A DNA stretch of 36,329 nt, from NCBI GenBank assembly GCA_014859105.1, contig JACUUX010000025.1, positions 1 to 36,329 on the forward strand, written 5' to 3'. The notes beneath the pieces are model-generated. The model was given only the letters and a program-made list of their open reading frames with translations. It had not been told where the DNA came from and did not search any database. Source of the stretch: Nitrospirota bacterium. Its GTDB lineage: Bacteria > Nitrospirota > Thermodesulfovibrionia > Thermodesulfovibrionales > SM23-35. Below are positions 7,653-16,181 of this stretch, piece by piece (position 1 is the first letter of the stretch; every line of letters starts with the position of its first letter). Both the position numbers and the translations under genes were made by a program.

Positions 7653-9080
7653 TCATTCCCTGATCGGCAAAGATATCGTTACAGTACTTCCCTTGCCTTC
7701 TATACTATGGAAAATTACCCTGCCGCCGTGATCTTCAACGACCCTTTTTGTCATGGCAAGACCGAGGCCGAGCCCTGCGATTTTAGTTGAGAAGAAAGGA
7801 TCAAAGACTTTTTGCAGGTTATCCTTTGAAACACCGATACCTGTATCTTCAATGACAATATAAGCTCTGTTATCGGATTTATTCGTACTTAAAGTGAGTG
7901 GTCCTCCTGAGTGCATTGCCTGGAATGCATTTAAAATGATATTGAATATACAGGTTTTGATCAATTCCGGATCAATATAGAGTGCAGGAAGTGGTGCAAG
8001 CTGAGTATTAATCTTTATACCGTCCTTTTCTGCTTTTGCACGTACAAGTGATACAACTTCATTTATCAGGCTGTTTATATCAGTCTCTTTCAGGCTTAGT
8101 TTAAGGGGTCTTCCGTAGTCAAGGAAATCACCCACGAGTTTGTTAAGCCTTTGAATTTCGTGTTTTATGCTTATAATAAGCGATTCAAATGCCTCTTTAT
8201 CCTTGATTTCATGCGGAGCATGTTTGTTTCTTAAATGGTCTATTGAAAGACTTATAAAATTCAGGGGATTTCTTATTTCATGTGCTATGCTTTTTGCCAG
8301 TTGTGCTATGCCGGAAAGATGCTCGGCTTCACGCAATTTCTCCTCAAGTGCACGTTCTTCACGCAGTTTCTGAACCATGAAATTAAAGCTCTGCGTAAGT
8401 CCACCGATCTCATCCTTCCTATCTGTGGACAGGTTTATTGTGAGATCACCTGCAGCAACGCTTCTGGCAGCATTAACCACGTTATGTATTGGTCTTGTGT
8501 ACATCCATGAGAGGAAAACCGCAAGGATTATTCCGATGCCAAAGACCAGAGAGGTTGCCATCATCCTTTTTATTGCATTACCTTTCAATATTTCCGAAAA
8601 ATCTTCTACATTGATCTTAAGATGTATATAACCATAATGTTCATTTTCGGCGATAACCGGGAGAATAACATTGTAAACCTTCTCCTCTTTAGAAACAGGG
8701 TCTCCGAGTTCTGCTTTTATAATACGCTCTTTTTTTTGGGGGCTGACTTCCTCTCCTACCCTCATGGGATCAGTGCTTGCAACAATTTCGTCTGTGTTAC
8801 TTATAATCGATATCTCTTTAACCCCCTTTGCATTGAGATGCTGAAGGTATCTTTTAAGCCTCATCTCGTCTGTGTAACCACTGCTCGTAACTTCCTCAAC
8901 ACCCACCTGGATTGCCTTCGAAAGCTCTGCCGTCTGTTTTTCAATTTCTGCAAGCAATGCTTTTTCTGATTGGGAGTATAAGAACAACAAAACAGAAACC
9001 ATATAGAGAGAGAGAAGGATCATTATCCCTATCAATTTTTTATTTAGAGAGAGACTGAGAAAGTATCTTCTTATAGACAT
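7653..9080 (-). CDS. Membrane sensor histidine kinase with HAMP domain
   Basis: A 475-aa sensor kinase, taking ATG at 9080 as the start. Two membrane helices (about 16-36 and 174-194) flank a periplasmic region of about 135 residues with no signature I recognise. HAMP follows (about 195-247), then the HisKA helix with phospho-acceptor H267 in SIAHEIRNPLNFI, then the ATPase domain with its N box (NIILNAFQAM), DTGIGV and FDPFFSTK...GLGLGLAMTKRVVEDHGG. A longer reading frame begins with a TTG at 9119, but that TTG falls in the -35 box of a consensus-spaced promoter, so I reject it. It is paired with the sigma-54 regulator downstream. The signal is unknown. Confidence 0.93.
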   Translation of the reverse strand: MSIRRYFLSLSLNKKLIGIMILLSLYMVSVLLFLYSQSEKALLAEIEKQTAELSKAIQVGVEEVTSSGYTDEMRLKRYLQHLNAKGVKEISIISNTDEIVASTDPMRVGEEVSPQKKERIIKAELGDPVSKEEKVYNVILPVIAENEHYGYIHLKINVEDFSEILKGNAIKRMMATSLVFGIGIILAVFLSWMYTRPIHNVVNAARSVAAGDLTINLSTDRKDEIGGLTQSFNFMVQKLREERALEEKLREAEHLSGIAQLAKSIAHEIRNPLNFISLSIDHLRNKHAPHEIKDKEAFESLIISIKHEIQRLNKLVGDFLDYGRPLKLSLKETDINSLINEVVSLVRAKAEKDGIKINTQLAPLPALYIDPELIKTCIFNIILNAFQAMHSGGPLTLSTNKSDNRAYIVIEDTGIGVSKDNLQKVFDPFFSTKIAGLGLGLAMTKRVVEDHGGRVIFHSIEGKGSTVTISLPIRE

Positions 9081-9090
9081 TTTTAGATAT

Positions 9091-9119
9091 TTTATATTTG
9101 ACTGGTATCCATTAGTCAA
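9091..9119 (-). promoter_or_regulatory. Sigma-70 promoter of the histidine kinase gene
   Basis: On the minus strand, TTGACT (9119-9114) is followed after exactly 17 bp by TATAAA (9096-9091). The predicted start of transcription is only about 3 nt before the ATG at 9080. No Shine-Dalgarno sequence is present. This placement decides the start codon and implies a nearly leaderless transcript. Confidence 0.65.
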
Positions 9120-9147
9120 CGGGCTTTAATCTATACAATGTTATATA

Positions 9148-9156
9148 TGATATAAT
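9148..9156 (+). promoter_or_regulatory. Extended -10 promoter of the acylphosphatase gene
   Basis: TGA-TATAAT is a consensus extended -10 element. The ATG at 9162 lies 5 nt after it, so transcription would begin at about the start codon. There is no good -35 (AATCTA at the right place) and no Shine-Dalgarno sequence. Confidence 0.55.
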
Positions 9157-9161
9157 TTAGC

Positions 9162-9443
9162 ATGGAAAAGGCAAGGGCTTGCTTATTCATAGATGGCAGG
9201 GTTCAGGGGGTTTTCTACAGAGTATTTACAATGGAACTTGCTCGAAACCTTGGCCTTAAAGGCTGGGTGAAAAATCTTAGAGATGGAAGAGTCGAGGTGC
9301 TGTTTGAGGGTGAGAAGGATGTTATTGAAAGAGCAATCAGGGAATGTTATGTGGGCCCGCCCGGAGCGAGGGTTTCAAATATAGACGTTCAATGGCAGCT
9401 GTATAAAGGTGATCAGGAGGAATTCTCCATAAGATATTTATAA
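9162..9443 (+). CDS. acyP: Acylphosphatase
   Basis: This 93-aa enzyme hydrolyses the carboxyl-phosphate bond of acyl phosphates such as acetyl phosphate or carbamoyl phosphate. It carries the signature DGRVQGVFYRVFT with catalytic R20 in the phosphate-binding loop, and GWVKNLRDGRVEV with catalytic N38. Length and fold pattern are normal. It is divergent from the histidine kinase gene, 81 bp away, and appears to be a single-gene unit. It has no visible ribosome site; an extended -10 box abuts the ATG, which suggests a leaderless message. Confidence 0.95.
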   Translation: MEKARACLFIDGRVQGVFYRVFTMELARNLGLKGWVKNLRDGRVEVLFEGEKDVIERAIRECYVGPPGARVSNIDVQWQLYKGDQEEFSIRYL

Positions 9444-9461
9444 AATTTGTATCTTTAAATC

Positions 9462-9507
9462 TTGTCTGACCCTCTTTGCCAAAGAGGGGTATTTCGGGGT
9501 CAATGAC
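9462..9507. repeat. Nested hairpin after acyP
   Basis: CCCTCTTT (9470-9477) and AAAGAGGG (9481-9488) form a perfect 8-bp stem with a 3-nt loop. Around it TTGTC-TGACCC and GGGTCA-ATGACAA can form a second, outer or alternative stem. No T tract follows, so it is more likely a small hairpin repeat than an intrinsic terminator, though it could slow or protect the transcript end. The gap 9444-9709 shows nothing else except the recN promoter. Confidence 0.5.
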
Positions 9508-9674
9508 AAATTAGTTGAAAATATTTTTCTTTAACATCAATAAGTTAAAAGAGAACCCGGTACTCTCAAGTTAGGTTTATTGAAAAAATAAAATACAAAA
9601 TTTGATTTTTTGGTATAAAATAATTCTTTTATGTCTTTTATTGATAAAGTTTTAATTTCTTATTCGGGTTCGTA

Positions 9675-9703
9675 TTGAAAGGTATTTTTCTTTATGTTAT
9701 TTT
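9675..9703 (+). promoter_or_regulatory. Sigma-70 promoter of recN
   Basis: TTGAAA (9675-9680), a 17-bp spacer and TATTTT (9698-9703), preceded by TGT (extended -10), give a well-spaced promoter. The ATG at 9710 lies 6 nt after the -10 box, so the message would be leaderless. No Shine-Dalgarno sequence is present. I do not see a LexA-type palindrome. Confidence 0.5.
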
Positions 9704-9709
9704 TTATGA

Positions 9710-11353
9710 ATGCTTAAAGAACTCATGATTAAGAACCTTGCCATTATTGATGACCTGAGAGTGAGGTTTGAAAATGGATTCAATGTTCTTACAGGTGAGA
9801 CAGGTGCCGGGAAGTCCATAATAGTGGACTCACTGGGTCTTGCCCTCGGCAGCAGGGCACAAACGGATTTAATAAGAACAGGAGAAAAAGATGCGGTTGT
9901 GCAGGCATTCTTTGAAGTAGAGAATATCAAGGAACTTTCTGACATGGACATAGATACATCTGAAGGTCTTATTCTGAGGAGGAATATCTCTGCTTCAGGC
10001 AAAAGCAGGGCTTACATAAATGATACAATGGTGAGTCTTCAGAGCCTTTCAGAAATCGGTAGGACGCTTGTTGATATCCACGGGCAGCATGAGCCCCAGA
10101 GCCTCCTCACGGTCGATAAGCATATAATATTTATCGATTTGTTCGGCAGACTCTATAATGATAGAGAAAAAGTTAAATCGCTTTATAAAGAGGTTCAGAC
10201 ATTGAGACAGGAAGAATCGAACTTAAGACAGAAAGCCAGAGAAAGATCACACAGACTTGACCTGCTGAGGTTTCAGATAAATGAAATAGATGCTGCCTCA
10301 TTAAGTATTACCGAAAAAGGGGAATTGACAGAAGAGAGAAATATTCTGTTGAACATGAGCAGGTTAAAAGAGAGCGGCGAAAAAGCCTATTGTAATATTT
10401 ATAGCGAAGAGGGTTCCTGTATAGAAAAACTTACCTCTGTGATAACAAAAGTAAAGGAGATGTCATCTGTGGACCAGCGCCTGTCTGAAGTATTGAGTTT
10501 GCTTGAGGCGGCAATGCCCCTGATTGAAGATGCATCGTTTTCTCTCAGAGGATATAAGGATAAATTTAATCCTGAACCCGAAAGACTCGCAGAAGTCGAA
10601 GACAGATTAGAGTTCATTAAAAGGCTCGAAAGGAAATACGGCGAAGGGATTGAAAATATTCTCATATACAGAGACGGGGCAGAAAAAGAATTGAAGAGCC
10701 TTGAGATTATAGATGAAAGACTCGATACGATAGAGGCCGAATGCAAAGAAAAAGAAGATATGCTTCTTCAATCTGCGATAATTCTTTCTGAAAAAAGGAA
10801 AGAAGTAGCCCAGGAGTTGGAAGGACTTGTAAAAAATGAACTTAAAGAACTTGCCTTCAGTGATGCAGAATTTGTGATAGATGTAAAACAGGAACCCGTC
10901 TCAACTCACGGTATTGATAAAATAGAGTTCCTCTTTTCCGCAAATCCTGGAGAGCCACCCAAGCCTCTTGCAAAAATAGCTTCCGGCGGTGAGCTATCAA
11001 GGGTTATGCTCGCATTAAAGAGTATTTTCGCAGATTTTGACAGTATCCCGGTAATGATATTCGATGAAGTTGATGCGGGAATAGGGGGCAAGACAGCAAA
11101 AAGTGTCGGCAAAAAACTAAAAGCAATATCACACAGGCACCAGGTCCTCTGTACAACCCATCTCCCGCAGATCGCTTCCATGGGAGACTTTCATCTGAAG
11201 GTTGAGAAAGGACAGAAGAATGAAAGGGTATGTGTGGAAGTTAAGGAGCTTAAAGGCGGGGAAAGGATTAATGAGATAGCGCGGATGCTCAGCGGGAAAA
11301 TAACAGAAGTTTCATTAAGGCATGCCAAAGAACTGCTGGAAAGCGCGACATGA
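9710..11353 (+). CDS. recN: DNA repair protein RecN
   Basis: RecN is an SMC-like ATPase that acts early in recombinational repair of double-strand breaks. The 547-aa length is normal. The N-terminal ATPase half has MLKELMIKNLAIIDDL and Walker A GETGAGKS at 29-36. The middle (about 155-370) is charged coiled coil. The C-terminal half has the ABC signature IASGGELSRVMLALK and Walker B with DEVDAGIGG, then the H-loop CTTHLPQIA. It begins a plus-strand unit and overlaps the ferredoxin gene by 4 bp. The start codon has no ribosome site and lies directly after a promoter. Confidence 0.97.
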   Translation: MLKELMIKNLAIIDDLRVRFENGFNVLTGETGAGKSIIVDSLGLALGSRAQTDLIRTGEKDAVVQAFFEVENIKELSDMDIDTSEGLILRRNISASGKSRAYINDTMVSLQSLSEIGRTLVDIHGQHEPQSLLTVDKHIIFIDLFGRLYNDREKVKSLYKEVQTLRQEESNLRQKARERSHRLDLLRFQINEIDAASLSITEKGELTEERNILLNMSRLKESGEKAYCNIYSEEGSCIEKLTSVITKVKEMSSVDQRLSEVLSLLEAAMPLIEDASFSLRGYKDKFNPEPERLAEVEDRLEFIKRLERKYGEGIENILIYRDGAEKELKSLEIIDERLDTIEAECKEKEDMLLQSAIILSEKRKEVAQELEGLVKNELKELAFSDAEFVIDVKQEPVSTHGIDKIEFLFSANPGEPPKPLAKIASGGELSRVMLALKSIFADFDSIPVMIFDEVDAGIGGKTAKSVGKKLKAISHRHQVLCTTHLPQIASMGDFHLKVEKGQKNERVCVEVKELKGGERINEIARMLSGKITEVSLRHAKELLESAT

Positions 11354-11559
11354 GAGGGATGATAATAATAGATAAAGAATTGTGTAAAGGGTGTGGCTAT
11401 TGTGTGGATGCATGCCCTCCGGGCGTAATAGCAATTGAAGAGAATTTTAACCAGAAAGGTTTTTTCCCTGCATCGCCCGAACATTTTGAGAAATGTACAG
11501 GGTGTGGCATGTGTGCAGAGATGTGCCCGGAAATAGCAATCGAGGTTTACAGGGAATAA
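11350..11559 (+). CDS. 2[4Fe-4S] ferredoxin-like protein
   Basis: The product is a 69-aa iron-sulfur protein with two CxxCxxCxxxCP motifs, at C12-C15-C18-C22 and C49-C52-C55-C59, each expected to bind one [4Fe-4S] cluster. The long spacing between them (FNQKGFFPASPEHFEKCTGCGMC) is like the delta subunit of 2-oxoacid:ferredoxin oxidoreductases (KorD/VorD). In other genomes that subunit stands before the alpha and beta genes, but none follow here. It could be a stand-alone electron carrier or a subunit encoded away from its partners. It overlaps recN by 4 bp (ATGA) and is followed 7 bp later by the ROK gene. Confidence 0.9.
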   Translation: MRGMIIIDKELCKGCGYCVDACPPGVIAIEENFNQKGFFPASPEHFEKCTGCGMCAEMCPEIAIEVYRE

Positions 11560-11566
11560 TAGAGCT

Positions 11567-12487
11567 ATGCAGAAAAAATATGCGGTAGGCATCGATCTTG
11601 GCGGTACTAATCTGAGGGTTGCTCTTGTTTCAAGAGACGGAGAAATTATCAAAAAGATTAAGGTGGCAACTACAGAAGAAGTCTTGAACTCCCTTTCAGA
11701 TGCAGTGGATAGTTTTTTCTCTGACGAGGTTGCCGGAATCGGTATAGGGGTTGCCGGCCTCATCAGCAGGGAAGAAGGTAAAGTTTTAACTTCACCTAAT
11801 TTACACGTTATTGAAAAGATTGATCTTGTGAATGAAATAAAAGAAAAGTTCAGGGTTCCGGTCCTGATTGAAAATGATGCGAATGCTGCTGCATTTGGAG
11901 AGATGTGGGTTGGATCAGGCAGAAAGTTTTCGAGTTTCGTTCTATTCACTCTTGGAACCGGAATAGGTGGGGGCATAATTTACAGGAGAAAACTTCTTAA
12001 TATTCCGGCCGAAATAGGTCATATGAGCATAAATGCAGACGGCGAAAAATGTCCATGTGGTAATTCAGGGTGCCTTGAATCCTATGCCTCTGGAAGGGCA
12101 ATACTGTCAGGAGCGGTTTCGTCCCTCGAAAAAGGCAGGGAGAGTTTGCTTAAAGAATATTCTGCCGGGAATATCTATAAACTTACAGCAGAAGATGTTT
12201 ATAAAGCTGCACTCGACGGAGACACTTTTGCCAGAGAATTACTGAAAAATGCAGGAAGATACCTCGGTATCGGATTTGCAAATGTGATAAACATTATGAG
12301 CCCTGAAGCAATTGTCCTCTCAGGCGGGCTTGTAGGTGCCTGGGATATATATGTACAGGAAGCCATAAGGGAGGCATCGAGAAGGGCTTTCAGGGAACTT
12401 TATGATAAAGTTAAAATTGTACCATCGGTCCTTATGGATGATGCAGGGATTACAGGTTCCGCAGGTCTGATATTCCATAGCACTTGA
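11567..12487 (+). CDS. ROK-family sugar kinase (glucokinase-like)
   Basis: This 306-aa ROK-family protein probably phosphorylates glucose or a related hexose with ATP. The phosphate-binding motif DLGGTN is at 10-15 and catalytic D104 is in IENDANAAAFGE. The ROK zinc site is H152 with C162, C164 and C169 (GEKCPCGNSGCLE). There is no N-terminal helix-turn-helix, so it is a kinase rather than a ROK repressor. The exact sugar cannot be read from the sequence. It lies between the ferredoxin and lepB genes, with a 7-bp gap upstream, and has only a weak ribosome site. Confidence 0.9.
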   Translation: MQKKYAVGIDLGGTNLRVALVSRDGEIIKKIKVATTEEVLNSLSDAVDSFFSDEVAGIGIGVAGLISREEGKVLTSPNLHVIEKIDLVNEIKEKFRVPVLIENDANAAAFGEMWVGSGRKFSSFVLFTLGTGIGGGIIYRRKLLNIPAEIGHMSINADGEKCPCGNSGCLESYASGRAILSGAVSSLEKGRESLLKEYSAGNIYKLTAEDVYKAALDGDTFARELLKNAGRYLGIGFANVINIMSPEAIVLSGGLVGAWDIYVQEAIREASRRAFRELYDKVKIVPSVLMDDAGITGSAGLIFHST

Positions 12488-12488
12488 G

Positions 12489-12521
12489 TTATCAAAATCT
12501 CCTCTTAACCTCTTTTGATAA
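12489..12521. repeat. Hairpin after the ROK gene
   Basis: TTATCAAAA (12489-12497) and TTTTGATAA (12513-12521) form a perfect 9-bp stem with a 15-nt loop directly after the ROK stop codon. No T tract follows. A G-rich run (AAAGGGGGGAAA) lies just beyond. It may attenuate transcription into lepB or be a small repeat remnant. Confidence 0.5.
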
Positions 12522-12612
12522 ATTTGGTAAAGGGGGGAAATGATTTTGAATACTGGTTAAGGTGTTCTGTTTATATGCCCGAACTGGATTCAGAAAGCTG
12601 GAGGACGCCCGG

Positions 12613-13221
12613 ATGAAAGACAAAAAGAGATTATTAAGAGAGTACGCAGAAGCCATTATTACAGCCCTGATTCTTGCGCTTCTGATAAGGACATTCGTTG
12701 TGCAGGCATTTAAAATACCGTCCGGTTCAATGATCCCGACTCTTTTAATCGGAGACCATATACTCGTTAATAAATTCATATATGGCACAAAAATTCCTTT
12801 TACTGACAAAGTGATTTTGGTATTCAGAAAACCGGAACGGGGGGATATAATAGTATTTAAATATCCGGAAAACCCTAAAAAAGACTTTATAAAAAGGGGC
12901 ATTGCGATTGGGGGTGATATAATAGAGGGAAGAAATAAAGTTGTTTATATTAATGGTAAATCAATCGAAGAACCTTATGTGCGTCACTATGACAGAAATA
13001 TAAGACCTGGAGGATTCGATCCGAGGGATAATTTCGGGCCTTTGGTTGTTCCGGAAGGCAAGGTATTTGTTTTGGGTGATAATCGGGATCAAAGCTATGA
13101 CAGTCGATACTGGGGTTTTGTTGACCTGAAAGATGTCAAGGGCACAGCATTTATCATATATTGGTCATGGGATCCCGATGACTGGGCCAGGTTTAGTAGG
13201 ATAGGGAGGTTGATAGAATGA
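12613..13221 (+). CDS. lepB: Signal peptidase I
   Basis: LepB is the membrane serine protease that removes signal peptides from exported proteins. With the ATG at 12613 it is 202 aa. One N-terminal membrane segment (about 11-31) leads into the catalytic site: nucleophile S39 in IPSGSMIPTL and general base K94 in DFIKRGIAIGGD. The C-terminal box GDNRDQSYDSRYWGFV is intact. I chose this start because GGAGG at 12600-12604 lies 8 nt upstream; an earlier in-frame ATG at 12562 adds 17 residues not typical of the family. It overlaps the next gene by 4 bp. Confidence 0.95.
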   Translation: MKDKKRLLREYAEAIITALILALLIRTFVVQAFKIPSGSMIPTLLIGDHILVNKFIYGTKIPFTDKVILVFRKPERGDIIVFKYPENPKKDFIKRGIAIGGDIIEGRNKVVYINGKSIEEPYVRHYDRNIRPGGFDPRDNFGPLVVPEGKVFVLGDNRDQSYDSRYWGFVDLKDVKGTAFIIYWSWDPDDWARFSRIGRLIE

Positions 13222-13565
13222 AAATACTCAAAGAACAGGGGGGATTTATCAGGTTTGCTCTTGTAATGGCTTTACTTGCATTCTGTGTATATGCAGGAAT
13301 AAAGTTCGGAATGCCTTACTACAAATATTCAGCATTCAAATCTGACGTAAAAGAGTTTGCCAGAATAAGTCTTGGAGATACAGAAAAAACAAGGGCACAG
13401 ATTTTTGAAAGGGCTGCAGAACTGAGACTTCCTCTTGAAGAAGAGGATATAAAGGTTACAAAAAAAGAAAAATTGGTTCGTGTGAGGACAGCATGGTCAG
13501 AGACGGTTGACATACTCGGAGTGTACCAAAAAAAGTTAAATTTTAACATAGATATAGAGGAATAA
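13218..13565 (+). CDS. DUF4845-like single-pass membrane protein
   Basis: The product is 115 aa, with a short cytoplasmic start, one membrane helix (about 10-32) and a soluble remainder predicted to be outside. The beginning (EQGGFIRFALVMALLAFCVYAGIKFGMPYYKYSAFK) and its position after lepB match DUF4845 proteins, which often follow lepB. Function is unknown. The 4-bp overlap with lepB (ATGA) and 1-bp gap to ribE show tight translational coupling. Assignment to DUF4845 is from remembered pattern, not a search. Confidence 0.7.
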   Translation: MKILKEQGGFIRFALVMALLAFCVYAGIKFGMPYYKYSAFKSDVKEFARISLGDTEKTRAQIFERAAELRLPLEEEDIKVTKKEKLVRVRTAWSETVDILGVYQKKLNFNIDIEE

Positions 13566-13566
13566 T

Positions 13567-14208
13567 TTGTTTACAGGTCTAATACTCGAAATGGGTGAGA
13601 TAATATCAATGAAAAGACGCAGTGGTGGCGCGGTACTTTCTCTTAAATCGAGAGAAGTTTCGTCTGATTCAAAGGTGGGATACAGTATCTCTGTGAATGG
13701 TGTCTGTCTGACTGTTGCAAACAAAGACAGAAATGAACTTTCTTTTGACCTGTCTGAAGAAACTCTCAGGAGCACGAATCTCGGCAGTCTTAAGGCAGGA
13801 GATATTGTAAATCTGGAGCCTTCCCTTACACCAGATACGAGGATAGGCGGCCATTTTGTGACCGGACATGTTGATGCAGTCGGTAAAATTCGGACAAAAG
13901 CGAATGAAGGTGATATGTTAAAATTCGGTATCGAAGTGCCATCGGATATAATCGATTTTCTTGTAGAAAAAGGGTCGGTTGCTTTAGATGGAATAAGCCT
14001 TACGGTTATTGATATACTAAAAGACAGTTTTACAGTTGTTATTATCCCGCATACAGCAAAAATGACGACTTTAGGGTTTAAAGGACATGGCGATACCGTT
14101 AATATCGAGGCAGACATTTTGGGAAAATATGTTGCCAGATTTTTAAGCAGGAGAGAAGATAAAAATTCAAAGTTTATGAGAACCTTGATGAGAGAGGGAT
14201 ATACTTGA
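13567..14208 (+). CDS. ribE: Riboflavin synthase alpha subunit
   Basis: Riboflavin synthase dismutates two molecules of 6,7-dimethyl-8-ribityllumazine to riboflavin and the pyrimidinedione that RibH re-uses. The 213-aa protein has the two lumazine-binding repeats: MFTGLILEMGEI...SVNGVCLTV in the first half and GHFVTGHVDAVG...VALDGISLTV in the second. The start is TTG, required to give the conserved MFTGLI beginning; GAGG lies 6 nt upstream. It is followed by ribBA and ribH, but a copy of the dispersed repeat (14215-14357) separates ribE from ribBA. Confidence 0.96.
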   Translation: MFTGLILEMGEIISMKRRSGGAVLSLKSREVSSDSKVGYSISVNGVCLTVANKDRNELSFDLSEETLRSTNLGSLKAGDIVNLEPSLTPDTRIGGHFVTGHVDAVGKIRTKANEGDMLKFGIEVPSDIIDFLVEKGSVALDGISLTVIDILKDSFTVVIIPHTAKMTTLGFKGHGDTVNIEADILGKYVARFLSRREDKNSKFMRTLMREGYT

Positions 14209-14214
14209 TATAGA

Positions 14215-14357
14215 CAGCAAACTCTGTTCCAATGGTTGATGCATCAGGTTGTCATTCTGGACAAGCCAGAATGACAGAATTAAAGATCTGAAACAACTTT
14301 TAAGATCTTTGAGGATTAATAACATAAATAGTTTATAAACATAGAGAATTATCCGTT
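14215..14357. repeat. Dispersed mosaic repeat, medium copy
   Basis: This 143-bp stretch fills the gap between ribE and ribBA. Its 5' part (ACTCTGTTCCAATGGTTGAT) and 3' part (caac loop with TTTTAAGATCTTT, then AATTATCCG) match the copy at 32121-32365 in order. A perfect 10-bp stem, GTCATTCTGG and CCAGAATGAC with a 5-nt loop, lies at 14251-14275. Compared with the 32-kb copy it lacks an internal module of about 100 bp. I looked for an FMN riboswitch here and see none. Confidence 0.75.
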
Positions 14358-14371
14358 TAAGGAGAAAAACG

Positions 14372-15586
14372 ATGGATGTTTATAAATTCAACACAGTTGA
14401 TGAGGCTGTCGAAGATATAGAAAAAGGTAAAATGGTTATTCTTGTTGATGACGAAGACAGGGAAAACGAAGGTGATTTGTGCATGGCAGCTGAGAAAGTG
14501 TCGCCTGATGCAATAAATTTTATGGCCAAATATGGCAGAGGCCTTATCTGTCTCTCACTCACACCTGAGCGCGTGGAAGAACTGAAACTTCCTATGATGA
14601 CAGATGAAAACACTTCACCATTTGGTACTGCATTTACAGTTTCCATAGAGGCTAAAAAAGGGGTCACAACAGGCATATCGACAGCAGACAGGGCAAGGAC
14701 TATACTGACAGCTATCGATCCAAAGACACGGCCTGAAGACATGGCTAGACCCGGCCATGTCTTTCCTCTAAAGGCAAAACCGGGTGGAGTACTGCAGAGG
14801 GCCGGGCAGACAGAGGGCTCTGTTGATTTAGCAAAACTTGCACGGTTATATCCGGCGGGAGTTATATGTGAGATTATGAACGATGACGGCACAATGGCAA
14901 GGGTACCGGAGCTTATGGAATTTGCAAAAAAACGTGATTTGAAGATTGTTACCATAAAGGACATTATTAAATACAGGATGAGGACAGAATTATTTGTAAA
15001 AAGACTTGTGGATATAAAACTCCCAACTCTATACGGCGGTGAATTTAATATTATTGTTTATGCCAATGATATAGATAGCAATATACATCTGGCTCTGGTA
15101 AAGGGCGAGATAAAGCCTGAAGATGAGATTCTTGTCAGGGTCCATTCCCAGTGCCTGACAGGAGATGTCTTCGGTTCTGAAAGATGTGATTGCGGAGAGC
15201 AGCTTCATAAGGCAATGGAGATGATTAAAAACGAAGGGAAAGGCATTATCCTCTATATGAGGCAGGAAGGCAGGGGTATAGGCCTGCTTAACAAACTGAA
15301 GGCATATGAGCTCCAGGATAGGGGACTTGATACTGTTGAGGCTAATATCAAACTTGGCTTTAAACCTGATTTGAGAGATTATGGTATCGGTGCGCAGATA
15401 CTTGTTGATCTTGGCGTCAGGAAGATGAGACTTATGACAAATAATCCAAAGAAGATTGTCGGTTTGGAAGGGTATAATCTTAAGGTAGTGGAAAGGGTTC
15501 CTATAGAGACAAAGCCAAAAGAAAGGAATCTCATCTATCTCAAGACAAAAAAGAAAAAACTCGGGCATATTCTGGACAGCGTGTAA
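14372..15586 (+). CDS. ribBA: Bifunctional 3,4-dihydroxy-2-butanone 4-phosphate synthase / GTP cyclohydrolase II
   Basis: RibBA supplies both precursors of riboflavin: DHBP from ribulose 5-phosphate, and the pyrimidine from GTP. The 404 residues divide into a DHBP synthase half (1 to about 200) with acidic loop [10 protein letters not shown] at 26-35 and [10 protein letters not shown], and a GTP cyclohydrolase II half with zinc cysteines in [21 protein letters not shown] and the [20 protein letters not shown] motif. Both active sites look complete. A good ribosome site (AAGGAG) precedes the ATG. ribH follows after 58 bp. Confidence 0.97.
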   Translation: MDVYKFNTVDEAVEDIEKGKMVILVDDEDRENEGDLCMAAEKVSPDAINFMAKYGRGLICLSLTPERVEELKLPMMTDENTSPFGTAFTVSIEAKKGVTTGISTADRARTILTAIDPKTRPEDMARPGHVFPLKAKPGGVLQRAGQTEGSVDLAKLARLYPAGVICEIMNDDGTMARVPELMEFAKKRDLKIVTIKDIIKYRMRTELFVKRLVDIKLPTLYGGEFNIIVYANDIDSNIHLALVKGEIKPEDEILVRVHSQCLTGDVFGSERCDCGEQLHKAMEMIKNEGKGIILYMRQEGRGIGLLNKLKAYELQDRGLDTVEANIKLGFKPDLRDYGIGAQILVDLGVRKMRLMTNNPKKIVGLEGYNLKVVERVPIETKPKERNLIYLKTKKKKLGHILDSV

Positions 15587-15644
15587 GACCTGTCAGAGTT
15601 TTCTGAAGTGATTTTCTTTCTAACGGGTAAAGAGGGAGGGTTTT

Positions 15645-16106
15645 ATGAAGATTATCGAGGGTGAGCTTCAGGCAAAGGGGTTAAAATTTTGCATTATATT
15701 GAGCAGGTTTAATGAGTTTATTACAAGCAAGCTCCTTGACGGGGCAAAGGATGCCCTTTTGAGGCACGGCGTTAAAGAAGAGGACATCGATATTGTTAAG
15801 GTTCCGGGCTCTTTTGAAATACCGATGATAGCTAAGAAGATGGCATTGAAAGGTACTTATAATGCCATAATATGTCTTGGAACGATAATCAGGGGTGCGA
15901 CACCGCATTTCGAATATGTCGCTGCGGAGGTTTCAAAAGGTATTGCTACAGTCTCCATGGAGACAGGTATCCCTATAGCTTTCGGAATTATAACATCAGA
16001 TACAATCGAACAGGCTGTTGAAAGGGCAGGTACAAAGAGTGGTAACAAAGGCTGGGATGCCGCGTTATCAGCAATTGAAATGGCACAACTCCTGAAAAAA
16101 ATGTGA
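15645..16106 (+). CDS. ribH: 6,7-dimethyl-8-ribityllumazine synthase
   Basis: RibH condenses DHBP with the ribityl-aminopyrimidine to form the lumazine that riboflavin synthase uses. The protein is 153 aa, normal for a family that forms pentamers or 60-mer capsids. Motifs are GSFEIP at 55-60 and [14 protein letters not shown] at 79-92, with catalytic H88. A strong GGGAGGG ribosome site precedes the ATG. It completes the riboflavin set with ribE and ribBA; no ribD is in the window. Confidence 0.97.
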   Translation: MKIIEGELQAKGLKFCIILSRFNEFITSKLLDGAKDALLRHGVKEEDIDIVKVPGSFEIPMIAKKMALKGTYNAIICLGTIIRGATPHFEYVAAEVSKGIATVSMETGIPIAFGIITSDTIEQAVERAGTKSGNKGWDAALSAIEMAQLLKKM

Positions 16107-16181
16107 AGATATCCGATTTAATCCACAAGCCTGCAAAAAAGTCTTCTTCGAACTTCATATTTTTTAATTCCTGTTATTCTT

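Noticed and set aside
9081-9119. N-terminal extension of the histidine kinase from a TTG at 9119
   Set aside because: The TTG is the first half of a TTGACT -35 box with a 17-bp spacer to TATAAA. The next ATG (9080) gives a normal short cytoplasmic N-terminus.
11191-11976. Minus-strand open frame of 261 codons
   Set aside because: It runs antisense across recN, the ferredoxin and the ROK gene, all of which have clear family motifs. Its protein is low-complexity and has no recognisable pattern.
14209-14371. FMN riboswitch before ribBA
   Set aside because: No RFN-type conserved segments are seen; the gap is accounted for by the dispersed repeat and a normal ribosome site.
14380-14964. Minus-strand open frame of 194 codons
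   Set aside because: It is a shadow of the DHBP synthase half of ribBA, whose active-site motifs are intact on the plus strand.
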